In this document: one piece after another, positions 39,701 to 54,700 of the stretch
How the letters are laid out: every line of letters starts with the position of its first letter
Position numbering within the stretch: position 1 is the first letter of the stretch
Assembly: GCA_003586115.2 (NCBI GenBank)
Contig: QVOM02000001.1
Location: 14,211,291 to 14,275,290 of the forward strand
Reading direction: 5' to 3'
DNA: 64,000 nt
Source: Salvator merianae
Lineage: Eukaryota > Chordata > Lepidosauria > Squamata > Teiidae
Translations under genes and position numbers: made by a program
Notes under the pieces: generated by a model
What the model was told of the DNA's origin: nothing
What the model saw: the letters and a program-made list of their open reading frames with translations, nothing else
Database searches by the model: none

Positions 39701-42700
39701 CAAACTGTGGACCCAATCACCCTTACATTGTGAACAGATGGAATCCAAAACAAAATGCACATTAACAGTATGGTTTGCCATTATGTAGTGCCACAATTGA
39801 GGATTAAATAAACAATGGTACCATTCTATGGGCGTTTTCACATTTACCATGATAGAACAGACTAATTAGTCTGTTCTATTGGGGTATTGACCACACAGCA
39901 TGGACACCGTCTACGTTGCATGGTCAGACACCGCAACAGAGGCCGGGTACTGGCATTCATGGTGCAAATGCTGGTAACTATGCCCAAGCCTTGCCATGGC
40001 AGTGGCCAGGAAATGTCCAGCCATTGCCATGGAGAGAATCGGGCATAGGCCCAATTGGGCCTGCTTGCCTGATTCTGCATGTATGATCACTGTGTCACAC
40101 CAGCCTGGACGCTTCACAACCAGGTAGATGCGAACGCACCTTACCAGGAGGTGACTAACACTAATTAGTGCACCACAGGTAGTAGTGATTGGGATCAGAT
40201 GTAGCTCGCTCTCGGCCACTTGGGCCTCCGCAAAGTGTGGAAGCACTTGACTAGGAAGCATTCTTAAAGCTTGCTAGTAGCTAGTGTGAACGGGCCTTAT
40301 ATGTCCTTCCCGAACTGAAAAAACCCGAAAGAGAAGAGAACATTAGAGTGTCTTACGTCATCTAGTTAGAGGTTTGGAAAGCCAACAAGTACTAATGATT
40401 CAGCAAACATAGGTAATAGTAGGCTAGAGCTAATGCATACAAAACAAAAAAAATAGGCAATGCCACTTCAGACTACAGGCAAGCTTGTATGACAGAAAGA
40501 CATGTTGGTTACCTACCGTGAAAAGGTCTTTCTCTAAGTCGACAGAGGGAGGAATGCAACCCTGCATTCCTCCCGAGAGAGACTTAGGAGAAAGACATGT
40601 TGGTTACCTACCGTGAAAAGGTCTTTCTCTAAGTCGACAGAGGGAGGAATGCAACCCTGCATTCCTCCCGAGAGAGACTTAGGAGAATGCTCCTGGATTA
40701 AAAAAGCAAAACAAAAAAGACTGTCTTACAACAAAGTCTGCTTGCAGAATAAAGCAGCCTAAATTAATCTCATTTCAATTGGTGCTACACACATTTTTAA
40801 TACATGTAAAAAAAAAGAAAGAGACTGCATTTCAGTAGCACACAACTTTGTACACAAATTTTACATAAATGCTTTACAACACATAATTCTTCAAAATGTG
40901 CTTTTTGTTTCTTTTTTTCCTCTTGCTCTGAAAATGCATTACAAAATCTGCCGAAGGGAATAATCCAATTTGAAATTGTGCCTGGAGTTGCAGGAAAGCT
41001 CAAGGCACTTATGATTTAGTTGCTAATGGGGAACTAAATTCTTCTTTCCGTCTTAGCCGGAACTCTTCTACCCATTATCCTATTTTGCTGTGTGAAGTAG
41101 TTTTGAGTACAAGCCTAACCTTCCCTGTGCTGGCATGAAGTGTTGGGGGACAGGAGGATAAATGGAACTCTCAGCTAAAATCTCAGACAAGATTCTGAAA
41201 ACATCAGGACAGTTCGTAACCACGGACACACAAGTTCTATGGAGGTACTTTGGTCCTTTCCACACTGGGCTTTATTTTGGGATATATGCAACAACAGTGG
41301 CCTGCCATCCACATGCTAGTGCAGACTGCTACAGGCCATGGGCAGAGCCTGCTGTAGTCTGTACCAACATGAGGGCAACAGGCTCCTATTCTGGAATATA
41401 TACTGGAATAAGACCCAGTGTGGAAAGAGTCTAATTTCTGCTGCCTTTTTCCTCCGTTCCTGCAGCAACAGTCCACTTCCCTAGCCTAAACAGGATAGGT
41501 GACGCTTACATATTACATAAATGCTCTTTCCAGTGTTGCACCTTTAGCTTTGCCAGAATAAAATAAGTTGCTTATAGAGTTGTCAGAGGTTAGAACCATC
41601 AAGAATTGGCAATAGGGATGTGCACAAACAACATTTGCAGTTTTGATTCCCTGTCGAAGTGAAAATCCATATTTTTGCTTCGTTGGCAAATTGCAACATT
41701 GAAAAAGCAGTTTTTCACATTTGATTCTGGGATGTTCACAGTATTTTCCCTATTGAAAATTCCTTTTTCATGGGTTAAAACACAGCAAAAATGCAAATAT
41801 TCAATCAAATATTTCACTTTTGCAAGCGTAGAGACCGTTCGTTTCAATCAAACTCTGGAAATACAAAGAACTGCATTTTCAATTCAATTATCCATGAATG
41901 CGAAATACTCGATCAAGTTTGTGATCAAAACAGCAAGAAAAGTTCAGGTTCTGCCCCCAAACCAGTCTCAGTTTGTTTATTTATATAAAATATTTGTAAG
42001 CACCTCCCATAAAAATCTCGAAGTCTGTTCTCTAATTTTCAGACTCATGTAGGATTTTTCTTATTACTATTATTTTACTTTCTGACTCTTGGCAGCCAAA
42101 TAATCCTGGCTGGAAAACCAGTATAAACCACCACGCAAGTTGCAGAACTCATCCTCAGAGTTGTATTGCAGTGGTTCTCAAACAGCGGTTCTTCAAATAT
42201 CCCTGAGGAATTCTGCGCATTCCACTGGAACTGTCAGGAAATGCTAGGAGTTGCTGTTCAGGAACATCTGAAGTGCCCCAGTTTGGGAACCCCTGTTCTA
42301 TATTATGGAGGGTACCCATACTGCAATGTAGAAAGGACAAGCAGGATCCATCCTTGGTCATTGGAAGGACAGCTGGATCCACTTGCACTCTATGAACTGT
42401 GACAGAAGAGATGCGTGCAAACATAAATAAAAGGCTTGCCCAATATTAGATCTGCATCTAATGCCCCAAAGCGAAAACAATTATTCTGAAAGACTGCTCT
42501 GAGTTCACTCCCAAACTCAGCTGAAAGTTGATGGATAACAGCTCCCACCAACCCCAGTGAGCAGAGCTGAAGGGAGCTACACAGCAACATCAAGAGGAAT
42601 ACAAGTTTCCTACAATTGTTCCAATCAGTTTATAAACTAGATAATTGATAGCCATGTTTCCACCATCACCTTTGGTACCTTTGCCTTTTAAGGTGAAGAA

Positions 42701-45700
42701 GGCATCCATGAAATGTTCCCCTATTCTGATGGTACCACAGGTAAAGAACGTTTTAATTTTAAAAGGCATTTAACAACTTTTTAGCAGTAGTGTTCTTATT
42801 CTCAATGATTTTGTTCCAATATAATTTTCTTTTTTCACTGATTTTTAGAAACCGGGAATAACACAAACTGCTCTGACAAAATTATTACTGCAGGCTTGCT
42901 AAGCCTGACCATGCAACACTCAAAACTGTTTAGTAGCTGAATGGAACAGCTGAAAAACTGCAAAGCAACACTAGGGGCAAACCTCATCAGAAGACTACCT
43001 GCTCTGATGGGGCCAGGCATGAATATCTGAAGTATTTAACTTCAAGGGACTCATACCAGAACGTTCTTACCACTTCTGATACTTTTGAACTGCTCTTCAC
43101 CATTTGTCTCCATTCTGTTAAGACACAAAAAATTAGCTGCCCCAATCCAACAATAACAACATCATCATCGTAACTAACAATAACTCTCACCAAGATCTGC
43201 AGACAGGTTAAATGCAATCCCAAGATAAAGGAACTTGTCATCCTGGCTCTTATTCTCATAGCCGAGGTCATTAGTTTCAAATCCTTCAAGATCTTTCTGC
43301 CTCTGAGCTTGGGATCTTTTTGTCCTCTGCTCCTGCTGGATGCTCTGTATTTGAAAAAGTAAAGCTTCTTTGAAAAATATGAGTATAGTGAACTCACTAA
43401 GTGAGTACTGGCTGTTTCTGCTCCACCAGTGTAAGCTTTTCATCTAAGGGTGAGAGATACGAAACACCAAAGAGATGTATCCAGTCATGAAACAGCAAAA
43501 TAAGTGCTAACCAATTCACAATATTAAAAAGAAACCAAGTCCTCTACACCCCACGGCTTACTTTAAATTGTCATATGGAGGTTATTCTCCTATAATTTTC
43601 TCTTAAGTTCTATGTTGCATATGAAAACTGTAAAAGTCAATGGCAAGGAGCAGGATACAGTTAAAAAATACACACTTCATAGGCCAGAAGTTCAACAACA
43701 AATATCTCCACTTAAAAAGGCATAACATGGTGAAGATGTTATGCATACTGTTGTTGTTGTTGGGTACCACAGAGTCATGGCCGACTCCTGGTTGACAGCA
43801 TGGGCACCTCTATGCAGTTTTCTTGGCAGACAGAGAAGTGGTTTGCCATTGCCTACCTCCAAGGAAAAGCTGGAGTTCAAACCAGCAACCATCTGCTTTC
43901 CAGGCAGTTTGATTTGCCAGTGAGCTACAGCCATTCCCGTTACATGCATATATACCTAATACTAGATTTATATGCTGCTGTGGAGCTACGGCAATAATGT
44001 CAAAAAAATATATTCTAATATTCAGAGACGGGTGGGGAAACGAAAAATACTTTCATACTCTCATTATTGTAAAGACATGCTGAAAACCATGCAGGAAATA
44101 ACTTGGTACAGTCTCAGATTCTGGAGTCATACCTGATTAAGGTTTTTAGGTGGCAGAGACAATACTTCTGTGTCTCTCTCTAACTAGCTGGAAACAGAGT
44201 AAAATGTGCAACAAACAACTGTAGGATCTTATTAGCTGAGAAAATTTCTACAAATTTATATAGGTTGTAGCATTTAACTTCTCTTAAGCTCACGGAATAT
44301 ATAGTCCTGAGTTTAGTTTACAGCATCCTGTCCTGTTATACTTATTCCAAAATACCTCCTGCATTTTTTCCTCAATTGTGCAGATGTAAAGCCAAAGTGA
44401 AGCTTGGGCCTTTGCATCTTGGAGCTGCTCTTCATTCTGGGGAGTCTTTGGCACAGAATCCAACAGCCGCAGGGCTTCATGGATGGAGTCTAAGGCACAA
44501 CTGTAGATAAAGAGACCCAGGTTTAGTCAATACTGTCCCTTCTGGACAAATCCAGAGGCAAGAACTCACAAGTCGCCAGCATCTCAACTACTAGCAGTGG
44601 AGAGGTACTCCTTGCATCATTAATACAAAAGAGTTCTACAAATCAGGAGGGATTCCAAATCAAAGATCTATTAATTTCCTCCTGTGCTCTGTACAAAGTG
44701 TTCCAAGAGTTTGTCTCCTGTGTTTGGGCAAGACTCCAGAACTGTGAAGAGCTCGTTCTGAACCTGAAGGCTTTAAAATCAAGACATTTGTGTAAGCAAG
44801 AGTATAATCTGAAAGGCACACAAAACTACTGCTTTGCTTAAGTCAGATGGGTCTGGGGGTTTTCACTACCTGGGTGCAAGATTATTTTGGAACTACACTT
44901 ATGCTACCTCATATCTGTGAAAGCAAAATATACAGATTTATACAAATGAAAAGGCAAGCTAAGGCACATAATTAGAACAGCATGCAATCCTTGTTAGCTT
45001 TCAAATTATGCACAGGCCCCTTGAAACAGGGCAGTGGGTGTCTCCAGGTCCATGATAGGTCCATAGTTTTTGGAACTTGACAGCAAAACAATAGACAGCA
45101 GGGAATTGATTTTCTAAGCAGCAGATATTAAATGCAAATAGCTAATTTTACTTTCATTTTCCTACTGTGTGATGTAAAGAGAGAGGAGTGGGTATGTAAA
45201 GAAACATATCCTTATTTTGTCAATAAGTTCAGTATGAAGCATACAGTGGCACTGTGGTGACCCCATGAAGCGCGTATATATTAAGGAAAATAACAAGTAA
45301 AAAAGAAATCCATAGGGAATATTAAGGCATGCCTATAACAGGAAAAAACTATTCCACACAGATAATTTTAATTTCCAACCACCTCTGTAAAGGTTACCCA
45401 CAGTAACCCATGAACCAAAGTACAGAGGACAAAAGAAACCTCAGACATATGGGACCACTCACCATTCCGTCTGTTCACTGTAATCATGATAGCACAGGAC
45501 TTGTGCCAGTTCTGTCAGGATCACAGCCCGCTCATGGACCCAACTGCTGCCTTCTGAACATATGTCTAGCAGGTCACAGATCACATTGAAACGCTCTTGG
45601 CCAGTATCTACCCGTACAGTCTTATAGGCCTTGAGTTCCACCAACAGCACTTTCATGAGGATCTCAGCATCTAAGTTGTAGTCCTCTAGTCCCTCCTTCA

Positions 45701-48700
45701 GAGTCCTGAGAAAAAGACACAGAACAGGCAGGAACATGGATTAGATTAGAACTGACGTATGTGGGCTTGAGAAATCCCTTTGTCTCAATAATGCAGCCAC
45801 ATCTTGCTGCATCTAAGAATAGTATTCTGCTTCCCTGTCAAAACTCCAGAAGCACAAAACAAATATGGAAAGTGCCAGCCACATTCCTGCTAGTCACCGA
45901 AATGTAATATAGTATTTAGAAACAGTCTCTACTCAAAGAAATTCCATTGGTAATCACTATCAGACTTTATAATGTCTAGCCAGCAATGGGTATAGGCAAT
46001 CACATTCTTACATGTCCACACATACAGATGAGGAGGGAAGGGGTGTTGACCTTCCCTGCTCATTGGTGTGAACAGGAAGACCAAGAGAGGACTTTGCATC
46101 ACCATCAGAGTTCTGGACTAGCAAAAGGTTTAAATCTCTCCATACATTATCATTATTGCCTCTGTTGACACTAAAATCTGTAAAGCAAACAGTCTGAAGT
46201 AGAGAGGAAGGGTGCACCACCTTGTTTCTTTCACGTCCTCCTTTCTTCTAGGATGTAAACTACGGCAAAGTGCACCAATCCCTTCAGGATCTTTCTTTCT
46301 AATATGTATATACCACTTCCATTATATAGTGGAGTGAGTCCAGGTGTTCTCTTGGGGATTCAGATTCAGCCTCTGTGCTCTGTAGGTGAGTACTTTCACC
46401 AAGCTATGGTCGTATTGAAGGCTTTAGAATATTTCTTCTGTAGGTGATGCAGAAGGAACAGGGAAAAATACACCCTGAAGGACTTGGTGAGTTTCAAAAT
46501 AATGTTGATGGGCTGATGAGCATCTAAAGTTATGCTCCAAATTATGGGAAGACTTGGAGTAAAATGAAAGGATGTGGATCTCCTGATGTCAATGAAAATC
46601 GGAGTCCATTTTTAGTCTGAAATCCAATACGGTCCAAGGGTAACTGAATTAGGTTAATTTTGAAGTCAGAACCCCTATAAGCCAATGTCATGGACAACAG
46701 AAAGCTATTTACGGGAGCAACAGTGAGAGGAAGATTCCACAAGAAGTTCAAAGGCCAGCTGGGAAAGGTTGTGCCTCATTGCAGATTCTGTACTGGGTAT
46801 GATAAAGATTTTACCCTGTCTCTGGCTAAAATTCTGGAAAATAAATTCCAGTGCCAGAGACCACATGGCCTCTAAACCTTTTAAGGGCATCAAGTTATTT
46901 GGAGACCATGCACTAGAAAGCATCTTGGTGAAGACTAGAGATAAAAACAAGTCTATGCCTCCAGGATCAGCTTCATCGGGTACCTCTGGAGTAATGGAAC
47001 TGTGGCATCCAAGAAAATGGGAGACTGGAGGGTGATTCTAAATTTTAAGATTGTCAACTACTGTTTGAAAAGAAATAAGTTCAAAATGAAGACATTATCT
47101 ACCATCAGGACATTTCTGGGAAGGCGATTTTCTGTGTTCACTGGATGTTTTGGAGGCCCAATTCCATCTCTCGATGCACAAAACTCAGTAAGAGACATTT
47201 TACGTTTTTGTATGAGGTACAGCATTGGCAATTTGGGGCTTTGACTTTTGGCTTTGTTCCAGCCCCTAAGGTGTTCACAAAAGTGCTACCAGTCTTGCTT
47301 GAGTCTCTCTGCCTTGAAGATATGAGTGAGTGAGTGAGAGAGAGAGAGAGAGAGAGTGTGTGTGTTTAATCTAGATGACATTTGGTGAAAGTGATCAATA
47401 CTGTTCTGAAGGACGAGCACCAATCAACCATCAGAATTTACATCTTAAATATTGGCAAATGGACAGACTACCAGAACACCTGCCTCAGAACTCCTCCTGA
47501 GTTGTGGCTCCAGTCTCCTGTCCACATGGTCTTTAAGCCGAGCCTTCTCTATCATAAGACACGGCTGATTTGGAAAAGACATCCATTGTGGGCACATCAA
47601 CAAGTGGGATCAACCACATGTTTTGTGAAGTCCAATTCAAAGACTCTCCTGGAGATTGGTGGTCACTGTACCAGCTTCAAAGGGTCTCCCCATTCTTGAA
47701 ACACTATCTTTTGTAATGTCTTGGGAAGGGGATCAAAGAAGACAGCTTTGTCAGGGTCAGGATGAGATTTGCTTCTTCTGCAGCACATTCATCTGGAGCA
47801 TTTGGTTTCTGAATAATGTTTAGGACTCCCAAAGTGTTAGTAAGAACTTAAGAGTAGTCTTCAATGTTGAACAGTCTGTGAGAGGACTGCTGGAAAAATG
47901 TTGCTCTGTCTGACTATGCTGCTTCCTTGACTTCCATGTCCTTAGAACAAGATCTTTAACTAGTGGGCAACAAAAAAGGAACCAGAGCATTCTGAATCAG
48001 ATTCTACTTTAGAAGCACATAGATGCAAAGAGCCTTTTGAGTGGGAGAAAGAGGAAGAGCAAATCTCTTCTTATGGTGATGGGACTCCTTTATTTATTTA
48101 TTTAAGTATTTCTATCCCATGCTTCACCCAAAGGTCTCAGGGTGGGTTACAACATTCAACAAATAAAGCATTTAAAATATAACCTTCCCATACCAACTGG
48201 GCACCATTCAGCAAGGACACCCAGAGCTCCTATTGCTGTGCAGGTTGTGATTGTGGCAGCTAAGCAAAGAGAGGTCCAGCTGCTCACATAGAGAAGGCCT
48301 TCTCCTGATGCAGCAGGCCAAGCAATGTAGAAAATAAGCCCCTTGATTCTTTGAGCCGTTGTCTCTGTCTGCAGCAGGTGAGATGGCAGTATGACAAAAA
48401 TGCTGCTCAGACGACTGTGGCTAAAGAGCAAGCAATCCAGCAGAAATAAGTGCTGAAAAAGCAGGTTTGGTAAGTTGTTCCTCCGAACAAAGCATCCAAA
48501 GGAATGGGACCTGGATGGCACCAAAAGCTGTTATAGCTGTGCTTTGTTACCTATCACTTCTTCCAGATGGAGCAGAGGAAATCAACCTATGGTTCATTCT
48601 TCCCAAATGCATCTTAGGAGAAAAGGTATGAAGAGCCATACTAGAGGGGGAAAAGGTTGCACCTTTTTGTTTTCCTTATACTATTTAATTCTGGCTGTGA

Positions 48701-51700
48701 TTACCTAAGCGTGAATAAAACATTTATTCTTTGTGCTCAGATGGATGCAAGACACCATAAGCATTATTTTCACAGACTGACAAGATCTTAAAATAATACA
48801 TCCCTGTCTTAAAATTATACCCACATCTCTTCATTGAAATCTTACTTCAGTCGCAGGTCATCAGCCCCATTTTTGTTGGCATCCATTTTGATCTTGACCC
48901 AGGAGGAAACTGCCTCTTCCATCTGTTCTGTAATCTTACTGCGCTGAGCAGCCAGCCAGAGAACTACAGCCTGGAGAGCCTTGTCTAACAAGCCCAATTT
49001 TCTGTAGTTTTCCACTTGAAGTTTAAAGCAATTATTTAGCTGTAAGAAAGAAAGGCTTCGGTTTCCAAACAGTAAAAAGGCAACAGCTTCAAGTGAAGAT
49101 TAGTGAAGGTAGTGCATACTGAACAGAAGATTATAAGAGAAGCCCTACTGGATCAGGCCACAGCTCATCTTACCCAACATCCCATCTCATACAGTGACCC
49201 ATCATTTGCTCCTGGGCATTCTCAAGCAGAAGGCAAGGGTGAAACGTTCACCAGCTGTTAATTCCCTGCAAATAGCCTTTAGAGGCATCCTGCCTCTCCA
49301 ACCTGGAGGTGGGACCTAGGGAACAGTTCTACTAGCCATTGATACACCTTTCCTCCATAAATTTGTCTAACCCTTTCTTTAGATTATCTGGGCTAGTTGG
49401 TGTCATCAGCTTTCCTGGTAGTAAATTTCAGAGACCAATGACTCTGGGTGAAAAAATACTTCCCCCTTGTCAGTTCTAACTCTCCTGCCCATCAGTTTCA
49501 TAGAGTGTCCCCTAGTTGTAGTGTTGTGCAATAGAGAAAATATTTTTTCTCTATCCAGCTTTTCCATATTGTGCATGATTTTATACATTTCAGTCAGTCA
49601 GGTCCCCTTTTAAAAACCACCTTTCAAGGCTGAAAACCCTAGACATTCTAGCCCAATTTCATAAGGAAGATATTCCAGCCCCCTGATAATTCTAGTTGTC
49701 CTTTACTGCACTTCTCCCAGTTCCACAATGCCCTCTCAGAAGTGTGGTGACCAGAATTGTACATAATACGCCAACTGTGGCCTCATCATAGATTTACAAT
49801 GGGGTACAATGATACTTAAAAATATACTGAATTATCTGTGCTGATAAAGTTTTTTGAAGCGCTTGGCAGATTTACTCTGATGTCATTGGTGTTTGTCTGG
49901 TCAGAGCACCTCTAGAATCACGCAGTTCAGAGCAGAACAAAAAGTTTAGGGCAGAGATGGCCAAATTATGACTTTTCAGATGTTGAAGAATGAAAATTCC
50001 CCCCATTCTTTGAAACTGATCAGACTGGCTGGAGTTCACAGAAGCTGTAGTTCAGCAGCTTCTGAAAGATCATAATGTGGTTACTGCTTGGCTAGAAAAA
50101 GAGCAGAAAGGTGGATAAACCAGCAGAAAGTTCATGGAAGAAAAGAGCAAAAAAAGAAACAACTACAAGAAATCTCTTAAAAGAAATGTCAGAGAACTGT
50201 TTGAAATATTGCATGCAGCTTTTACAATCTTAAATTTTAATAAAATAAATAAATAAATAAATAAATAAAACCCCACAAAAGTCAGAGAGGACAACTCCAA
50301 TTAAATATATTGAATTGGAATCAGCCAACTAAATCCTTTGTTGTAGATTATCCAATACTATGTTTAATCTAACAACCATGATAATGGTCAGAGCAAGACA
50401 ACAACCACTAACATGCAAATAAGTCACTTTTCAAGTCAGATGGACTTACTCTAAGTAACTAGATAAAGGCTTAATCAGTAAAAAGACAATGACTTGCCCT
50501 AATCTTTATCAAACACATTGGGATCTTACCCTGTGCCTACACTCAGTATTCTTCTCACTGTACTACCCTAAATTAAATTTGAATATTTTATGCAGAAGGA
50601 AAATCCAGAATGACAACAATCTTTTTTAAAATTAAGTTTATTAATGAAACAAAAACACAAAAGGAAATACACAAACATTTACATTGCATCCTTTTTCCTT
50701 TGTGCCTACGCACTGATATAGTTATATAACTATACTAGATCAAAATCCAATGCTTCCACAAAAGATCAGATGTCACTGGGATAAGCACATATTTTGAATA
50801 TCCTGTACATACAATATGTGCCTTTCTCATATTACCTTGAAGTTATTTTTCCCCTTACCTTCTTTTTCTAGTTTATTTTTACTCAGTTTTTCAGTAATAG
50901 GGAATAGCGTAATTGTCAATACCATTCTTCAATAATAGGATATACCCATAATTGTAATTTAAACTAAACCCTTTTTCAGCTGCTGTGAATTAAATTGTCA
51001 AACAGCAACTAATAAAAAGCAATAACTCCTTTTAATTTAAATTTCTATTGACTCCATCAAATATAAAATCTTAGCACATACAATTACCATAATCTAGAAA
51101 GTTTCATTTGTTGCTCTCCTTCATGTCAGGCTCATATCACACCCATGAGAAATACGTTTAGTTACCTTTTCTATGGGGAGATCTGGACATCTGTCAAGTT
51201 CCTTTTTGGCTATCCATCTGCAGAAAGGCTCCACTATAGTGTTAGACTCCACATACATCTTGTGAGAGTAGAAGCTATAGGCCAGCCGAGACACACAATA
51301 TGCTGTTAAAAAATGAAGACCAGCCTTAAGTTACCAATAATAGGTGTTAAAGTCTATTTTTGCCAGAAACTATGAGCCTCATTAATAGTTTTTCTCCCCC
51401 CAAAATCAACCCATTTGATCTTTAAACAGCCCAAGAAGCTTCTACCAGGAAGTCCATGTCTGTTCAGTATCTGCCCAACTCTGCACCAAGAACATTCAAA
51501 GTTTAAATAACTGGGCAATTGTTTAATAAAGTTTGAATGAGAACCATTAAATGGAAAAATACCATCCCACATCAAAGCACGAGCAAAGGGTTCCTTTCAA
51601 CTGCCCTTGCTTCTACAGTTTTCAACAATAACTTGGACCGAGTTCATCTCAATGGCATGTTCTCCTCTACTTTTAACAGGACTGCACAGAAGAACCTCTG

Positions 51701-54700
51701 CAGCTCTTAACAATTCTGAGAATGCCTTAAGAAGCTGTTACACATGTCTTGGGATTGGTGACAATGGGAACAAAGTTAGGCTTGGGATGCCTGGAGCCTT
51801 AGGTACCTAAACCTGTCCTTCAGAACACTTATACAAGTAATACAGGGGCCCTTTCTGCACTTGACCTTATTCCAGATTATATCTCAGAATAGGGACCTGC
51901 CATCTGCATGCTAGTGCAGACTATGGTAGGCCCTGGGCAAGACCTTTCATAGTTTGCACTAGCAGGTGGATAGCAGGTCCCTATTCTGAGATATAATCAA
52001 CAAAAAGGCCAAGTGCAGAAGGGGCCTAGTAATCTCCAAGTTCTCCAGAGACTCACTTGACCAGGGCGATTTTCCTGATCAGATACAAACCTGAGACATC
52101 AAGAAACTCAGCTTGCTCTCTCTCAGAAAGATCTTCTAGAGTTTCCAGCATCTTGGTAACAGTTTTCTGAAGACAAAGCAATAATGCTGGCAGCTCAGCA
52201 GTAGACTCCAGCTCCTATGAGAAAAATCCCACAAGTTTTAGGAAAGAAACAAGACCAAGAAATTCAGGACTAATACAATATTTCACTGCAGAGTGCCTGG
52301 CAGAAGTAACTTCACCACCTGGATCTCTATGAAGCATCAATTGTCTAAGTATCTATTGTTATGGGTATTGCTTCAGTACACATGTTAAGCACTGTTCCCA
52401 CGTAAGTGCAGAATCTTTAAGATTATGAGTTTGGTTTTACTGATAATGCTCTGGAGCAATCCCAAGGAAGGAGAAACATTTGGCTGATCCTAGTACAAAG
52501 TTTCTCTACCAAAAATATAAAGGACACATTACAACGCAAGCCACAAAATAGCAACAATAAAACACTTTCAGCGAATTAATCAAAATGGTAGGCAGCAACT
52601 CAGCTTGTAACTACAAGCAGATGGCAATAAACACAAGTGAATATTGTTATAAAACAAACGAAACGGCAATAATTATCCTGCCCAAATAGCAAACGTGTGC
52701 ATCGCTTTAACACGTGAAAGATTTCTCTTGTGGGCCCAAACTTCTAGAGGAAAAATTCAGCCATTATTTTCTCATACCTGCAAAGTTTGAAGAGTATCAT
52801 ATACCACAGTTGTGTATAATTGGAAGTAGTGAAACAGCAGCTTTTTCAGTGCTTGCTGCTGTTTCACGTTATCTGGTAGAATCTGTGGATGAGAAATGAA
52901 AATTCTTGTACAATCACAAGGTTAGCATCTTTAAGGTTATTGGCTGAAAGGCCTATTAATTTTTTTTTAAGGTTTCCCCTATAGTGTTCAGAGAAAACTG
53001 ACCTTCCTGGCCTATTTTGAGAAAAAGCATTGATTTACCTGCTATTCTTTGCTTATGCTGTTTCCAGCATGAAATACAATCACTGGGAAGTATGAAGATA
53101 GGCATATTTACATTCTGAAAATCAGATTGTGCCTCGCACATGGCAACAATAAAAGACTCCAGTTTTAAATCCAGTGCGCTAGACCTCATGAAAAAGAAAT
53201 ATTTCTAATAATTTTCTATACCAAAGGCCTAATTCCCCCCCTTTTAACACCACAGTTTAAATTCAGAGGTGCTACTAATGCAAGCACCATGCCTTTTAAC
53301 TATGGATCTTCTGCACCAAAAAGCTCATGATCAGAATCAGTGGGTCTGGAACAGCCAGGCCCACTGATTCTAACCACAAAAAGGCATGGGCTGGATCAGC
53401 ACCCTTAGCATGTTGGCAATGATCCAGACAAGCGGCGCCATGGGCTCACAGCAGACACGGGCTTCAAGGCCGGGCTCCAATCCCTCTGAGTGCTAGGAAC
53501 AAAAGTTCCTAGCCTCAGAGCTTCTGTGGGACACATTTCAGCAACACACTTTAGGAAGCTGGCCTTCTGCATGCCTCCCACGTTTTGGATCAGGTCCTCT
53601 GGTATGCCAGTAGACATATTGTCCGTTTCTGCACTTGGACACATTCCAGATTATATCTCAGAATAGGGACCTGCCATCTGCATGCTAGTGCAGATTATGG
53701 TAGGCCCTGGGCAAGACCTTTCATAGTTTGCACTAGTATGTGGATAGCAGGTCCCTATTCTGGGATATAATCCACAATAAGGCCAAGTGCAGAAAGGGCC
53801 ATTTAATCATGTCTACCAGTGATACCAAAAAGGGCCTCCCTAATCTGGATCACACCTCTGTCCAATGTAGACGGAACATTCCAGTGGGGTATGTAGACTC
53901 ACAGATCCACACTAACATGCAGATCTATGAGGTCCCAAAGCTTACTACATGGACCCTTATTCCTGACTAAACACAAGTATAGAAAGGCCTATGTTCTGTA
54001 GCTTTTGGAATATCTTCCAGGGCAGGGCTGTATGTGAAAATGCTTAAAAACAGTTTTGCTCACCATATCCAGAAGCTTGCTGAATAGTTTGAAGAAACTC
54101 TCCAGGAAAGCAGAAATGCTCAGAATATCCTGCAAGCTAAAGAGCCCCTGTTTACTCTTCTTTGCATGTCCATACAAAGGGGCCATGAACAACTGGCAGC
54201 TTTCAGTCAGCAACCTAAGCAGCGGTACTGGAGCATCCAGTAAGGAGTTTAGTGCTTGAGCAGCCTGAATAAAGAAAGGCCCTACTGAACCCTCATAAAG
54301 TGCCAATATTCTGTTCACTTCGATCCCAATGGAAAGAATGTCCAAAACAACACTAAAACAACGACTCTCTTGGATGGACTTGCTCAAGTAGCCATTCAGT
54401 TGATGGAAGATTTCTTTACAATCTCTGAAACAGCCACTTTTGAGGAGATAACGGAACCTCACAACAGTGAGTTCAAAGGTGCTAAGGCAATCTTGGAAGG
54501 TCAAAGGCTTATTCGCACCCCTTTTCTCCAGGAGAGCTGCAACAAGGTGTCTGAAGATCTCCTCACTGAGGAAACGGGCCTCATCACCTTTCAGTGGACT
54601 CCGCTGGGCCTCAAATGCCACAGCTGCAGCTGAAGCATGACGGGCCTCCACTGAAGTAAAGAATGGGGGCTCCTGGAACGAGAAGGTGGATGTTTCATTT

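Noticed and set aside
40496..40685. CRISPR-like repeat
   Set aside because: Only two directly adjacent identical 95-bp units without spacers, in a vertebrate intron.
46690..47365. Endogenous retrovirus
   Set aside because: The motif wording fits DIRS-type reverse transcriptase, and no LTRs, gag or env frames were seen.
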